NCBI GenBank assembly: GCA_902628365.1
Contig: CACOMW010000011.1
Location: 1 to 39,866 of the forward strand
Length of the DNA stretch: 39,866 bases
Origin: an uncultured Marinoscillum sp.
GTDB taxonomy: Bacteria > Bacteroidota > Bacteroidia > Cytophagales > MED-G16
Reading direction: 5' to 3'
The translations under genes and the position numbers were made by a program. The notes under the pieces were generated by a model that did no database searches, was not told the DNA's origin, and worked only from the letters and a program-made list of their open reading frames with translations. This document shows, in pieces, positions 1-13,335 of the stretch; the stretch's first letter is position 1; every line of letters begins with the position of its first letter.

Positions 1-603
1 TTTTTTTACCTCTGAAAACATTTTCAATGAAATTCTGTTATGTACTAAAGGGTCTTTTATGTATTTTTTCACTATTTCAATATTTTTAGATAAATCATAA
101 GGATTTAATCTATTATTTAAAGTTAGACTAGGAAAAAACCCTACTAATATTTTTTGAATGAAAAGTAAAAATTTAGGTGGTTCTATAACTGCTTTCAACC
201 AAGGGCTAGATATGATTGCAAGACTAATTTCTTTGCTTTGATTTTCGCATAAATAATTTAAAGCGATGCATCCACCTAAACTATGGCCAAACATAACTAT
301 TGGAACATCTAAATTTTCTTTTCTAATATTAATAAACATTTCTTCTGAATCATTTAATAATTTTTTAAAATTATTGATGTGACCTCTTTTCCCTTCAGAG
401 TTTCCGTGGCCTCGTAAGTCTATTGAATATACTCCATATCCTCTTTTACAGAAATATTCAGCAAAATCATCATATCTACTTGAATATTCTCCTAAGCCAT
501 GTATTATTCCGATAGCTAACTTAATTTTTTTATTCGGAAGCCAACTATAACACACCAATTTTGAACCATCTTTTGATTTGATGGTGTAGAGTTTTTTTTT
601 CAT
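1..603 (-). CDS. monoacylglycerol lipase-like alpha/beta hydrolase, 3' part missing
   Basis: This frame is open from the ATG at 603 to the window edge, giving 201 residues with the C-terminus outside the window. It contains the lipase-type segment HGLGEYSSRY near residues 35-44, then DLRGHGNSEGKRG near 63-75, and the nucleophile elbow GHSLGG with Ser108. These three segments together are characteristic of the serine aminopeptidase S33 / monoacylglycerol lipase group, which release fatty acid from monoacylglycerols or related esters. The catalytic Asp and His would lie beyond the window edge, so completeness cannot be judged. No signal peptide is visible, so it is probably cytoplasmic. The start follows the stop of the upstream glutaryl-CoA dehydrogenase gene after only two bases, so the two are almost certainly co-transcribed. 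The family call is firm; the exact substrate is inferred. Confidence 0.85.
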   Translation of the reverse strand, partial: MKKKLYTIKSKDGSKLVCYSWLPNKKIKLAIGIIHGLGEYSSRYDDFAEYFCKRGYGVYSIDLRGHGNSEGKRGHINNFKKLLNDSEEMFINIRKENLDVPIVMFGHSLGGCIALNYLCENQSKEISLAIISSPWLKAVIEPPKFLLFIQKILVGFFPSLTLNNRLNPYDLSKNIEIVKKYIKDPLVHNRISLKMFSEVKK

Positions 604-605
604 CT

Positions 606-1811
606 TTATTCAAAAGAAGGTATACCTGTTATTTCGTTGCCTAATATTAGTAAATGAATTTCATGCGTTCCCTCATATGTTAAAACGGATTCTAAATTCA
701 TCATATGCCTCATCATTGGATACTCATTTGTAATACCCATTCCCCCATGAATTTGTCTAGCTTCTCTTATAATATTTGAAGCAATTTCAACATTATTTCT
801 TTTAGCCATAGATATTTGAGCAGTAGTTGCTTTTCCTTCATCCATTAATTTGCCTAATTTCCAACTTAATAATTGAGCCTTTGTAATTTCTGTAAGCATT
901 TCAGCAAGTTTTTTTTGAACTAATTGAAAAGATCCAATTGGTTTATTGAATTGCTTTCTTTCAAGGGAATATCTTTTTGAAGCTTCATAACAGTCCATAG
1001 CAACTCCTATTGCTCCCCATGATATTCCATATCTGGCTTTATCTAAACAACCTAAAGGTGCACCTAATCCATCTTTTTTTGGCAATACATTTGATTTTGG
1101 AACTTTCACGTTATCAAAAACTAATTCACCAGTAATACTTGCTCTGAGTGACCATTTCCCTTTTGTTTTAGGAGTTGAAAAACCCGACATGCCCCTTTCA
1201 ACTATTAGACCTTTTATTCTTTCATTTTCATCTTTAGCCCAAACTATTGCAATATCTGCTTCTGGAGAATTTGATATCCACATTTTTGATCCATTTAATA
1301 AATAATAATCTCCCTTATCTTCACATTTTGTCTTCATGCCAGAAGGATTTGATCCATGATCTGGTTCAGTCAATCCAAAACAACCTAAAATTTTTCCGGA
1401 AGCTAGTTTTGGTAAAAATTTATTTTTTTGTTCTTCAGATCCATATTCTTCAATTGGGAACATCACAAGAGAACTTTGCACTGAAGCTGTAGACCTCATG
1501 CCAGAATCTCCTCTTTCTATTTCCTGCATTATTATTCCGTATGAAATATAGTCTAATCCTCCACCTCCGTACTTTTCAGATGTGGTTGGTCCAAAAATTC
1601 CAATTTCTCCCATTTTTCCAACTATTTCTGATGGAAAATAATTTTTTTCACTCCAATCTTCAATAAAAGGTGATATTTCTTTTTTTACAAAATCTCTAAT
1701 TGAATTTCTAATCATTATATGTTCTTGAGTTAATAGCTCATCAAGATTATAGAAATCTGGCGACTCAAAATTATCAATAGAGGACTTGGGTTTTTTATCT
1801 TTATTTTTCAT
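606..1811 (-). CDS. gcdH: glutaryl-CoA dehydrogenase
   Basis: This is a 401-residue, full-length acyl-CoA dehydrogenase. Within that large family, glutaryl-CoA dehydrogenase is indicated by the block around Arg106 (GMRSTASVQSS), which corresponds to the substrate carboxylate-binding arginine, by FGLTEPDHGSNP for the FAD/substrate region, and by the C-terminal TYEGTHEIH, whose Glu380 is the catalytic base. The enzyme oxidises and decarboxylates glutaryl-CoA to crotonyl-CoA in lysine and tryptophan breakdown and passes electrons to an electron-transfer flavoprotein. It acts in the cytoplasm. The gene is the first of a probable two-gene unit with the hydrolase at 603, and is divergent from gyrB across 143 bases. 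A TAAATTTG box lies 18 bases upstream of the ATG. The N-terminus is lysine-rich but otherwise ordinary. Confidence 0.92.
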   Translation of the reverse strand: MKNKDKKPKSSIDNFESPDFYNLDELLTQEHIMIRNSIRDFVKKEISPFIEDWSEKNYFPSEIVGKMGEIGIFGPTTSEKYGGGGLDYISYGIIMQEIERGDSGMRSTASVQSSLVMFPIEEYGSEEQKNKFLPKLASGKILGCFGLTEPDHGSNPSGMKTKCEDKGDYYLLNGSKMWISNSPEADIAIVWAKDENERIKGLIVERGMSGFSTPKTKGKWSLRASITGELVFDNVKVPKSNVLPKKDGLGAPLGCLDKARYGISWGAIGVAMDCYEASKRYSLERKQFNKPIGSFQLVQKKLAEMLTEITKAQLLSWKLGKLMDEGKATTAQISMAKRNNVEIASNIIREARQIHGGMGITNEYPMMRHMMNLESVLTYEGTHEIHLLILGNEITGIPSFE

Positions 1812-1828
1812 GTTTATTTATAGATTTC

Positions 1829-1836
1829 CAAATTTA
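1829..1836 (-). promoter_or_regulatory. possible Bacteroidota -7 box for gcdH
   Basis: Read on the minus strand this is TAAATTTG, an exact match to the Bacteroidota -7 consensus TAnnTTTG, 18 bases upstream of the gcdH start. I see no TTG-type -33 element at the usual distance. The sequence is AT-rich enough for chance matches, so this is only a candidate. Confidence 0.3.
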
Positions 1837-1897
1837 ATTATTAAATATTTTTTATCATTATTATTATAAAATAATGTAGTCAAGTATTCTTAAATAA

Positions 1898-5714
<3,817 letters not shown>

Positions 5715-5717
5715 AAA

Positions 5718-8054
5718 CTATTTTTTAAGAAAATTATTTATAATTTCTTCTACTTCTTTTTCTGATATTTCTTGAATATTATTCTTATATTTTTCTAAGG
5801 CTTCTTTAGGAATACCTACAAATGGTTTTTTTCTTTTTTCTTTAAATACATTGCCTATTTCAGTGCCTCTTACTGCAAGGAAATATGGAGGTTTACCGTA
5901 TTTTCCTAATCGTATTTGTAATCCATTATCAAATTCCTTTAATATGTCTTTAGATTTTTCAATGGGCGTATTCACAATGTTTATTGCTTCTTCTTTAGTG
6001 ATATTTTTTGGCTCAGGGTATTTTTCTTTATCAATTTTAAAATTTTTATTATTAAACCTAATATAAAATCCATATCTGCCATTTTTAAGTTCTATACTTC
6101 CATTTTGATATTCAAAGGATGGGAGAGAATTATTCTCTACTTTTTTATTAATTATTTCTAGAGCTTCATTTATTGAAATATGTCTTATCAACTTATCAGA
6201 TGAAATATTAAAATATTTAGGAAATCCATCATCTGTATCATCTTTTTCACCAATTTGAATTACCGGTCCAAACTTTGCAACCCTTGCAATCATTTTTTTT
6301 CCTTCAAAATCACCAAGATTTTTTTCTAATTGATATCTTTCATCAGGCACATTCTCAGATAACTGAGAAAAAATTGAATAAAACTCTTCAATCATATTAT
6401 TCCAATTTCTTCCTTTGTAAGCAATTTGATCAAGTTGAGATTCAGTTTTTGCAGTAAAAGAATAATCCATAAAGCTTGAATTGAAATTTTCATTTAGAAA
6501 TTCTGTTACAAACATTCCCATATTAGTAGGGTAAATTTTATTTTTTTCAAATCCAGTTTTTTCTTCTTTAATATTATGTGAAATTTTATTAGTTTCTAGT
6601 TTTATTTCATTACTATTTATAATTTTTCCATCTCTTTCTTCTTTGATTACATATTCTCTCTCTTTAATCTTTCTGATTGTTTCAGCGAAAGTAGATGGTC
6701 TTCCAATTCCTGAATCTTCCATTTTTTTAATTAGACTAGCTTCAGAATATCTAGGAGGATGCTTAGTAAATACTTGTTTGCATAATATTTCTTGTGTATT
6801 TAATAAAGAGTCTTTTTCAAGTTTTGGTAATAGTTTTTCATTATCGTTTTTTTCATTATATAATTTTAGAAACCCATCAAAAATCATAACTTCTCCAGAT
6901 GCTTTAAAATTATAACTTGTGTCATTGCAAATATTAACGACTGTTCTTTCAAACATTGAATCACTCATTTGAGATGCTAAGGTTCTTCTCCAAATAAGAT
7001 TATATAATTTTTTTTCACTTTCAGTTTTTCCTGCATTATCAATACTGAAATTAGTTGGTCTAATTGCTTCATGAGCTTCTTGAGCAGAGTTACTTTTAGT
7101 TTTGAAAATTCGTCTTTTAAAATAATTATTTCCATAATTTGATTCGATAACATTTTTTGAATTATCTAGAGCTTCCTCTGATAAATTAACTGAATCTGTT
7201 CTCATGTAAGTAATATGTCCTGCTTCATATAATCTTTGAGCTGTCGACATTGTTAAGGAAGGTGAAAATCCAATTTTTCTACTAGCTTCTTGTTGTAATG
7301 TTGAAGTAGTAAAAGGTGCAGATGGGGATCTTTTAGACGGCTTTTTTTCTATATTTTTAACTTTAAAAGTTGAATCAATACATTGATTTAAAAAACTTTC
7401 AGATTCATCTTTATTTTCAAATCTTGTATTTAATTCAGCTGGAAAACTATTATTATTTAATGAGAAAATAGCTGTGGTTTTATAAGAAGATTTTGGAATA
7501 AATGTACTTATTTCATTTTCTCTATCTACAACAAATTTGACAGCGACAGATTGTACTCTTCCTGCTGATAACCCTCTTTTTATTTTTTTCCAGAGTATTG
7601 GGGAAATTTCAAATCCAACTAATCTATCTAAGACTCTTCTTGCTTGTTGAGCATTGACTAAATCCATATCAATTTTTGTAGGATTTTGAATTGAATTTAA
7701 AACTGCTTTCTTTGTTATCTCTCTAAAAACAATTCTTTCATACTCTTCTTCATTTAATTTTAATAATTCTTTTAAATGCCAAGCTATGGCTTCTCCTTCT
7801 CTATCATTATCAGTTGCTAAATAAACTTTAGATGAATTTTTTTTTAAAGATTTGAGCTCTTTAATTACATTTTTCTTATCCGGAGAAGGAATGTAAGATG
7901 GTTTAAATCCATTTTCTTTGTCAATAGATTTATCATCTTTTGGTAAATCCCTTATATGTCCATAACAAGATGTGACTTTAAAATTTTTCCCAAGATATTT
8001 TTCTATTGTCTTAGCTTTAGCTGGTGACTCAACTATTACTAAATTTTCAATCAT
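5718..8054 (-). CDS. topA: DNA topoisomerase I (type IA)
   Basis: The 778-residue enzyme relaxes negative supercoils through a transient 5'-phosphotyrosine link. The Toprim domain begins with VESPAKAKTIEKYLG (Glu9) and includes the acidic triad DNDREGE (82-88). AGRVQSVAVKF follows near 164-174. The active-site motif is ITYMRTDS with Tyr283 and Arg285. The C-terminal third has repeated blocks of the GRYGFYIRF / LGKYGKPPYF kind, the cysteine-free topoisomerase C-terminal repeats, in place of the zinc ribbons of E. coli TopA; I see no CxxC pair. The gene faces the M1 peptidase tail to tail with no room for a terminator. It is close to gyrB, which has the opposing activity. Confidence 0.97.
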   Translation of the reverse strand: MIENLVIVESPAKAKTIEKYLGKNFKVTSCYGHIRDLPKDDKSIDKENGFKPSYIPSPDKKNVIKELKSLKKNSSKVYLATDNDREGEAIAWHLKELLKLNEEEYERIVFREITKKAVLNSIQNPTKIDMDLVNAQQARRVLDRLVGFEISPILWKKIKRGLSAGRVQSVAVKFVVDRENEISTFIPKSSYKTTAIFSLNNNSFPAELNTRFENKDESESFLNQCIDSTFKVKNIEKKPSKRSPSAPFTTSTLQQEASRKIGFSPSLTMSTAQRLYEAGHITYMRTDSVNLSEEALDNSKNVIESNYGNNYFKRRIFKTKSNSAQEAHEAIRPTNFSIDNAGKTESEKKLYNLIWRRTLASQMSDSMFERTVVNICNDTSYNFKASGEVMIFDGFLKLYNEKNDNEKLLPKLEKDSLLNTQEILCKQVFTKHPPRYSEASLIKKMEDSGIGRPSTFAETIRKIKEREYVIKEERDGKIINSNEIKLETNKISHNIKEEKTGFEKNKIYPTNMGMFVTEFLNENFNSSFMDYSFTAKTESQLDQIAYKGRNWNNMIEEFYSIFSQLSENVPDERYQLEKNLGDFEGKKMIARVAKFGPVIQIGEKDDTDDGFPKYFNISSDKLIRHISINEALEIINKKVENNSLPSFEYQNGSIELKNGRYGFYIRFNNKNFKIDKEKYPEPKNITKEEAINIVNTPIEKSKDILKEFDNGLQIRLGKYGKPPYFLAVRGTEIGNVFKEKRKKPFVGIPKEALEKYKNNIQEISEKEVEEIINNFLKK

Positions 8055-8169
8055 TTAATTAGTTTTTATTTTAGGATGCCAAATATGAGAAAAAAAATAT
8101 AATTAAATAAAAAGAAATTGTATTTAATTTATAAATTATCAATTTTAAATAGATATAGAAAAATTAATA

Positions 8170-9297
8170 ATGAAGATTATTGTATCTCCAAACTCATATA
8201 AAGAAAGCTTATCATCAATTGATGCTGCAAATATTATTATTTCAGTTTTGAAGAAGAATTTGAACAATTCTCAATTTATTGATTTACCTATTGCTGACGG
8301 GGGAGATGGATCATTTGATGTTTTTAGCAAATATGTAAATGGCATTACAATAACGAAGAAAACCTTATCACCTACAGGTGAAAAAATTAATTCTAAATAT
8401 TTACTTTTTGATAATGGAAAAGCTGCTTTTATAGAACTCTCAGATTCATCTGGTTTAAAATTAGTAAAAAAAGATTTTAGAAATCCTTTAATGTATAATT
8501 CTTACTCTACAGGAGAAATTATTTTATCAGCAATAAAAAAAGGTGTAAAAAAGATTATTTTAGCACTAGGAGGTTCAGCAACAGTAGATGGAGGGATAGG
8601 AATTTTGTCTGCATTGGGTGTAAAATTTTTAAATAAAGATGGAAATGTATTAAAAAGAAAAAATTTTATAAATGAAATTTCGAAAATTGAATATAAGAAA
8701 AATCTTTTTTCAAATATAGAATTTACCCTCCTAACTGATGTGAAAAATAAGTTGTTGGGAAAAAATGGAGCATCATATGTTTTTTCAAAACAAAAGGGAG
8801 CAACTAAACCTCAGATGGATGAGTTAGAAAATGGACTGCTAAATCTATCTAATATAACTAAACAAAAAACTAAATTAAATCCTGAAATGATTGTTGGGGG
8901 AGGATCGGCAGGTGGAATTGCAGCATTTCTTAAAGTTTTTTTGAATGCTAAAATTTATTCTGGTACTGATTTTTTTTTCAAAATAATGAATTTTGAAAAA
9001 CACATTAACAATGCTAATATTTTAATTACCGGTGAAGGAAGTTTAGACTTTCAAACTTTACAAGGTAAAGCTCCCTTCGAAGTTGCTAAAAAAGGCAAAA
9101 AGAAAGGTTTATTAACTATAGCTTTAGTTGCTTCAGTAGATTCTAATGCTTATCACGAGCTAAATAAATTTTTTGATATTATTATTCCATTCCGAAAAAA
9201 ATCTACAAAATATTCAATTCAAAATGCAAAGAAATTAATTAAAGAAGAATCAAAAAGATTAGCTGAAATTATTGATTTATCTGAAAAGATTATTTAA
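8170..9297 (+). CDS. glycerate kinase (GarK/GlxK family)
   Basis: The 375-residue protein matches the type I glycerate kinase family along its whole length. The N-terminus is VSPNSYKESLSS, followed by IADGGDGSFDVF near residue 41, the glycine-rich LALGGSATVDGG near 137, GGGSAGGIAAFL near 243, and LITGEGSLDFQTLQGK near 285. These enzymes phosphorylate D-glycerate with ATP, usually to 2-phosphoglycerate, and feed glycolate/glyoxylate, serine or glucarate breakdown into central metabolism. The gene has its own 115-base upstream region shared with divergent topA, and I see no clean promoter in it. No other glyoxylate-pathway gene is adjacent. A GntP-type permease at 36364-37683, a family that includes sugar-acid transporters, could supply glycerate, but the distance makes this only a guess. 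Confidence 0.92.
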   Translation: MKIIVSPNSYKESLSSIDAANIIISVLKKNLNNSQFIDLPIADGGDGSFDVFSKYVNGITITKKTLSPTGEKINSKYLLFDNGKAAFIELSDSSGLKLVKKDFRNPLMYNSYSTGEIILSAIKKGVKKIILALGGSATVDGGIGILSALGVKFLNKDGNVLKRKNFINEISKIEYKKNLFSNIEFTLLTDVKNKLLGKNGASYVFSKQKGATKPQMDELENGLLNLSNITKQKTKLNPEMIVGGGSAGGIAAFLKVFLNAKIYSGTDFFFKIMNFEKHINNANILITGEGSLDFQTLQGKAPFEVAKKGKKKGLLTIALVASVDSNAYHELNKFFDIIIPFRKKSTKYSIQNAKKLIKEESKRLAEIIDLSEKII

Positions 9298-9346
9298 TAA
9301 TTTCAATTTATATAATTTTCTTTTTAGATGATCGTTACAAAATATA

Positions 9347-10360
9347 ATGAGAGCAATAATAATTTTTTATTTCTTTTGTATTTGTTTTTCAAGCTATAAT
9401 TCTAAGTCTCAATATTTAGATTACTCTCAGTATTATGCATCTCCTTTAAGTTTAAATCCAGCTCTTACAGGTATTGGAGAGTATGGTAGGTTTGGTGTAA
9501 ATTATAGAAATCAGTGGCCGTCTATTTCTAAAGGATATCAAACATTTTCTTCTTGGATGGATTATAATTTTGAAGAAAATAATAATAATATTGGTCTAAT
9601 TTTATCAAGAAGTCAAGAAGGTTTTGCTGACTTAAATTCAAATTTTATTGGAGTTAATTTTGCAAATGAAATTTCCATAAATTATAATTTATTCATTCGG
9701 GGAGGCATACAATTATCCTATACAAATAAAAATATTTCTTTTAATAACTTAATTTTTGGAGATCAATTATCCGAAGCTGGTATTATTAATAATATCTCTC
9801 TAGAATCATTAAATTTTAAAGATAGGATAGGATTTTTAGATCTAGGAATTGGAATTTTAACTTATTCAAATAAGTTTTGGGCAGGGGCATCAGTTTTTAA
9901 TGTTTTAGAGCCAAACATCTCATTTTCTAATTCAGAAGAAAATATTGCAAAATTATTTTCTTTTCACGGTGGATATAGTTTAGTCCTAAAAAATTCTGAA
10001 AGGGGATTAAAAAATACTTTTATTTTTCCCTCAATTAATTATAGAAGAATAAAGAAATTTAATCAATTAGATATTGGGACAAATATATACTTTAATCCAA
10101 TGACTATTGGATTTTATTATAGAGGAATTCCACTTAAAAAGTTCAACGAAATAACATCTCATGAATCGATAATTCTTCTTATAGGATTGCAATATGATAA
10201 CTTTAATGTTTCTTACTCATATGATTATTCTATATCTAAGTTAAAAAATTTTTCAGGAGGATCGCATGAAATCTCATTACTTTTTAGATTTAATTTTTTA
10301 GGAAAAAAATTACCTCCAAGAGAAGTAAGAATACTTTCTTGTCCAGTACCTAATTTTTAA
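9347..10360 (+). CDS. PorP/SprF family outer-membrane protein (type IX secretion-associated)
   Basis: The 337-residue protein has an N-terminal signal peptide (about residues 1-21, ending near NSKS) and then the diagnostic PorP/SprF opening QYLDYSQYYASPLSLNPALTG, with asparagine-proline and YRNQWPS shortly after. The rest alternates short hydrophobic and polar stretches, as expected for a beta-barrel. PorP anchors PorK/PorN in the type IX secretion outer-membrane complex, and SprF-like paralogues each serve a particular secreted adhesin. Which of these applies here cannot be told, since neither the PorK-L-M-N genes nor a large secreted partner is adjacent. The C-terminus ends in CPVPNF rather than an aromatic-rich barrel end, so a short non-barrel tail may follow the last strand. 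It lies 49 bases after glycerate kinase and 25 before an M48 protease. Confidence 0.82.
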   Translation: MRAIIIFYFFCICFSSYNSKSQYLDYSQYYASPLSLNPALTGIGEYGRFGVNYRNQWPSISKGYQTFSSWMDYNFEENNNNIGLILSRSQEGFADLNSNFIGVNFANEISINYNLFIRGGIQLSYTNKNISFNNLIFGDQLSEAGIINNISLESLNFKDRIGFLDLGIGILTYSNKFWAGASVFNVLEPNISFSNSEENIAKLFSFHGGYSLVLKNSERGLKNTFIFPSINYRRIKKFNQLDIGTNIYFNPMTIGFYYRGIPLKKFNEITSHESIILLIGLQYDNFNVSYSYDYSISKLKNFSGGSHEISLLFRFNFLGKKLPPREVRILSCPVPNF

Positions 10361-10385
10361 TTTTTTAAGTAATTTTAATAATATA

Positions 10386-11618
10386 ATGGAGTCTAATACT
10401 ATACTATTTATTATAATTTTTATTTTATTTTTTGACTATTTGTTAAATTCTGTATTATCATTTCTTAACTACAAATCTCTTAGTGAACCAATACCCAAAG
10501 AATTATCTAGTATCTATAAGGAATCTGATTATCAAAAATCTCAAGATTATAATAAGTCTATTTATTGGTTCAGTTTGATAAGTTCTTCGTTCAGTTTTTT
10601 AATACTAATATTAATATTTAAATATGAATTATTAGGAAAATTAGATTATGCTTTAAGATCATTTTCTATTGAGAATGAAATTAGTCTATCTCTTTTATTT
10701 TTTGGATCTATTTATTTCATAAATGAGACTTTAACAACTCCTTTTCAATTATATAGAAATTTTGTTATTGAGGAAAAGTTTGGTTTTAATAAAATGAATT
10801 TAAAAACTTTTTTTTTAGATAAAATAAAATCATATTTTTTAGTTATTATAATTGGAGGTTTATTGATAACGATATTGCTCATTTCAATAATTTATTTTTC
10901 AAATAACTTTTGGATTTATTTTTGGATATTTATATCTCTGTTTACAGTTTTGATTAATCTTTTTTATACATCATTAATACTTCCAATTTTCAATAAATTA
11001 AAGCCATTAGAAGATGGTTCTTTGAAAGATAAAATTTATAATTATGCTAAAAGTGTAAAGTTTCCTTTGTCTAATATATTTGTTATTGATGGATCTAAAA
11101 GATCTTCAAAAGCTAATGCTTTTTTCTCTGGATTAGGTAAAAGTAAAAAAATAGTTTTATATGATACTTTAATAAAAAATTATAGTGATGAGGAATTAGT
11201 TTCAGTTTTAGCCCATGAGGTTGGTCATTATAAAAAAAAACATATTGTATCTAATTTAATTTTATCTATTCTTTTTACTGGCTTTATGTTATTTGTTTTG
11301 TCAAAGTTTTTGTTTAATAGTGAAATAAGTTTTGCTTTAGGAGGAGATGTTTCTTTTAGACATTTTGAACTTTTTGCATTCTCAATTTTATATTCTCCTA
11401 TAAGTTTTATTCTTGGTATTTTTATGAATATTAAAAGTAGAATAAATGAATATGAGGCAGATAATTATGCTGTTAAAACTTTTGATAAAACTCATTTAAT
11501 TAGTGCTTTAAAAAATTTATCTAAAGATAATTTAGTAAATCTTACTCCTAATCCTGTTTATGTATTTGTTAATTATTCTCACCCTACTTTACATCAAAGA
11601 ATTAAAGCAATGACCTAG
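10386..11618 (+). CDS. M48 family metalloprotease, Ste24/CAAX protease-like
   Basis: The 410-residue integral membrane protein has hydrophobic helices at about 7-27, 60-80, 100-115, 150-170, 175-200, 285-305 and 330-348. It carries the zinc site AHEVGH (His277, Glu278, His281) and the third ligand in NEYEAD (Glu355, with Asp359). The N-terminal portion, with TPFQLYRNFVIEEKFGFNK, is the Ste24-type N-terminal domain that distinguishes this group from shorter HtpX. In yeast the family removes CAAX tripeptides; bacterial members are thought to act in membrane protein quality control. The active site would lie inside the membrane chamber. The gene follows the PorP-like gene by 25 bases and is probably co-transcribed with it. 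An all-AT hairpin with a T-run follows its stop codon. Confidence 0.88.
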   Translation: MESNTILFIIIFILFFDYLLNSVLSFLNYKSLSEPIPKELSSIYKESDYQKSQDYNKSIYWFSLISSSFSFLILILIFKYELLGKLDYALRSFSIENEISLSLLFFGSIYFINETLTTPFQLYRNFVIEEKFGFNKMNLKTFFLDKIKSYFLVIIIGGLLITILLISIIYFSNNFWIYFWIFISLFTVLINLFYTSLILPIFNKLKPLEDGSLKDKIYNYAKSVKFPLSNIFVIDGSKRSSKANAFFSGLGKSKKIVLYDTLIKNYSDEELVSVLAHEVGHYKKKHIVSNLILSILFTGFMLFVLSKFLFNSEISFALGGDVSFRHFELFAFSILYSPISFILGIFMNIKSRINEYEADNYAVKTFDKTHLISALKNLSKDNLVNLTPNPVYVFVNYSHPTLHQRIKAMT

Positions 11619-11626
11619 ATATAATG

Positions 11627-11648
11627 AAATTATTTTATAATTTTTTTT
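11627..11648 (+). terminator. possible AT-only intrinsic terminator after the M48 gene
   Basis: AAATTAT at 11627-11633 and ATAATTT at 11637-11643 form a perfect seven-pair stem with a three-base loop, followed by five more T residues. It sits nine bases after the M48 stop codon and overlaps the last bases of the convergent acyltransferase gene. The stem has no G-C pairs, so termination would be weak. Confidence 0.35.
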
Positions 11649-13252
11649 AAGCCAAACCCTTTTAGTCTATTTCTGTAGTAGTATAATAGTTTCATATTTT
11701 GTACATGAATTTTATCATTTTTTATGATCACAGGTTTTTCGGCATGATACATTCCTAAATTATCCAAACCAGATTTAATTTGAGTTTCAATATTAATTTT
11801 TAGATCATTAAAAATTTTAATTTTATTTTTAGAGTTTAACTTTTTTATTTCATTTAATATCTTTTCATATGATATTTTGAATTTTTCTAAATCAATAAAT
11901 AAATCTTCTTGGGAAAGTCTAAGTATTGTAAAAAAATCAAGTTTTTTAAATTTTTTACAAATTTCTTCAAAAAGGGTAAAAGCAATTATATTACTAGGAA
12001 ACACTTGTGTTCCTTTATGGAATTCTTTGTTTATTCTTGAAGAGAGATCTTTCAAACTATTTTTTATCTCTTTATTTATTAATGATTTATTATTAATTTT
12101 TTTATGATTTGAATCAATGCTATCTCCATTTTTATTTACATAATTCCCATATACGTCTAATGGGTCACCTATAGAAAGGGATATGTTTGAGCCTTTTGTG
12201 AAAAACTTAATCAAAAATTTAAAAATTTTATATGAATTAGAATATCCTAAATTTTCTAAATAAAATTTTTCTTGACCTTTTGATATTAAATATTGATTAA
12301 TTAAAGCAGGCGCCTCAAGAACAAATTGATAATTAAATGTTATTGGTACAATAAAAATTTTTTTTGATTTTATTTTTTTTTTATCAATTATTTTTTGTGC
12401 TTCAAATGCTGAAGAAAGCAATCCTAATTTTAAATTTTGATTTATTGAACCAGACCTAGATCTAGTTCCTCCTGGATAGAACAATGAGTGACATCCTCTA
12501 ACTAAACTTTCTGTTGAATAAGTTTTTAATGTTTCTAGATATAGGAGATTTTTTTTTCTTCTATCTACCTTATATGCACCAAGACTATCCATGAAATATG
12601 AAAAAATGCTCATGTTAAATAATACCATTCCAGCACCATACATGAATGGTGGGAGTCCAAGATGAGAAATAGCCCAGCCTATTAAAGCAGAATCAAGGTG
12701 AGTAAAATGAGTTGGCACCATTACTATAGTCCCTATTTTAGCAAGTTCTCTTAATTGGTTTTTTTTTCCTAGAATATTTATTTTATTATCTAAGTCTAGA
12801 TTTCCAAAAGGATTTCTTAATCTAGCTGTATTTAATAATCTTGCAAAAAATGTTACAATTAATCTTCTTGCAAACTTATAATGTGTGCTTTTGAAGTTAC
12901 TAGATATTTCATTTGCATATCTTTTTACAATCTTTTTTAGTATTTCTTCTTCCTTTTCTTTTTTAATATTTGAAGGTACCGATCCAACATTAATCAAACT
13001 AGATTGAATCTTTTTCCAAAAATCTTCTTCATCTGGAGGGTCAGCTCTCCATGGGTTCTTTTGAATCCTTAATTTTTCTTTATAAACTGTTGTTTCTAGT
13101 TCTTCAAACAAATTTTTATTATTTAATTTATTTAATATGTTTTTGATTGAATTTTTAGATACATCATTTAAAAAGCTCTTTTTATTATTGGCTAATTTAA
13201 CAATTGGCCAAGTTTTGGGTTTAGTAAGAATTTGTTTGTAACTCTTTCTCAA
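11630..13252 (-). CDS. glycerol-3-phosphate / lysophospholipid acyltransferase, PlsB-like
   Basis: The 540-residue protein has a PlsC/PlsB acyltransferase core. Motif I is VPTHFTHLDSA, an HX4D motif with His182 and Asp187. A VDRRKKNLLYLETLK segment follows, and then LFYPGGTRSRSG, which corresponds to the PlsB-type EGGRSRTG substrate-binding motif but has proline where PlsB has glutamate. The long N- and C-terminal extensions and overall size resemble PlsB-like acyltransferases rather than 240-residue PlsC enzymes. The expected reaction is transfer of an acyl group to glycerol-3-phosphate or lysophosphatidate in membrane lipid synthesis; which acceptor is used cannot be read from sequence. No strong membrane helix is evident. 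The gene is convergent with M48 and divergent from the polyprenyl synthase gene across 83 bases. Confidence 0.8.
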   Translation of the reverse strand: MRKSYKQILTKPKTWPIVKLANNKKSFLNDVSKNSIKNILNKLNNKNLFEELETTVYKEKLRIQKNPWRADPPDEEDFWKKIQSSLINVGSVPSNIKKEKEEEILKKIVKRYANEISSNFKSTHYKFARRLIVTFFARLLNTARLRNPFGNLDLDNKINILGKKNQLRELAKIGTIVMVPTHFTHLDSALIGWAISHLGLPPFMYGAGMVLFNMSIFSYFMDSLGAYKVDRRKKNLLYLETLKTYSTESLVRGCHSLFYPGGTRSRSGSINQNLKLGLLSSAFEAQKIIDKKKIKSKKIFIVPITFNYQFVLEAPALINQYLISKGQEKFYLENLGYSNSYKIFKFLIKFFTKGSNISLSIGDPLDVYGNYVNKNGDSIDSNHKKINNKSLINKEIKNSLKDLSSRINKEFHKGTQVFPSNIIAFTLFEEICKKFKKLDFFTILRLSQEDLFIDLEKFKISYEKILNEIKKLNSKNKIKIFNDLKINIETQIKSGLDNLGMYHAEKPVIIKNDKIHVQNMKLLYYYRNRLKGFGLKKIIK

Positions 13253-13335
13253 AATTTCAGTTAGATTACATATTGAAATAAGCGTAAAAATAGAAATATG
13301 TTTATTAATATTAAAATTGTGCTTAGTTTATTCAT

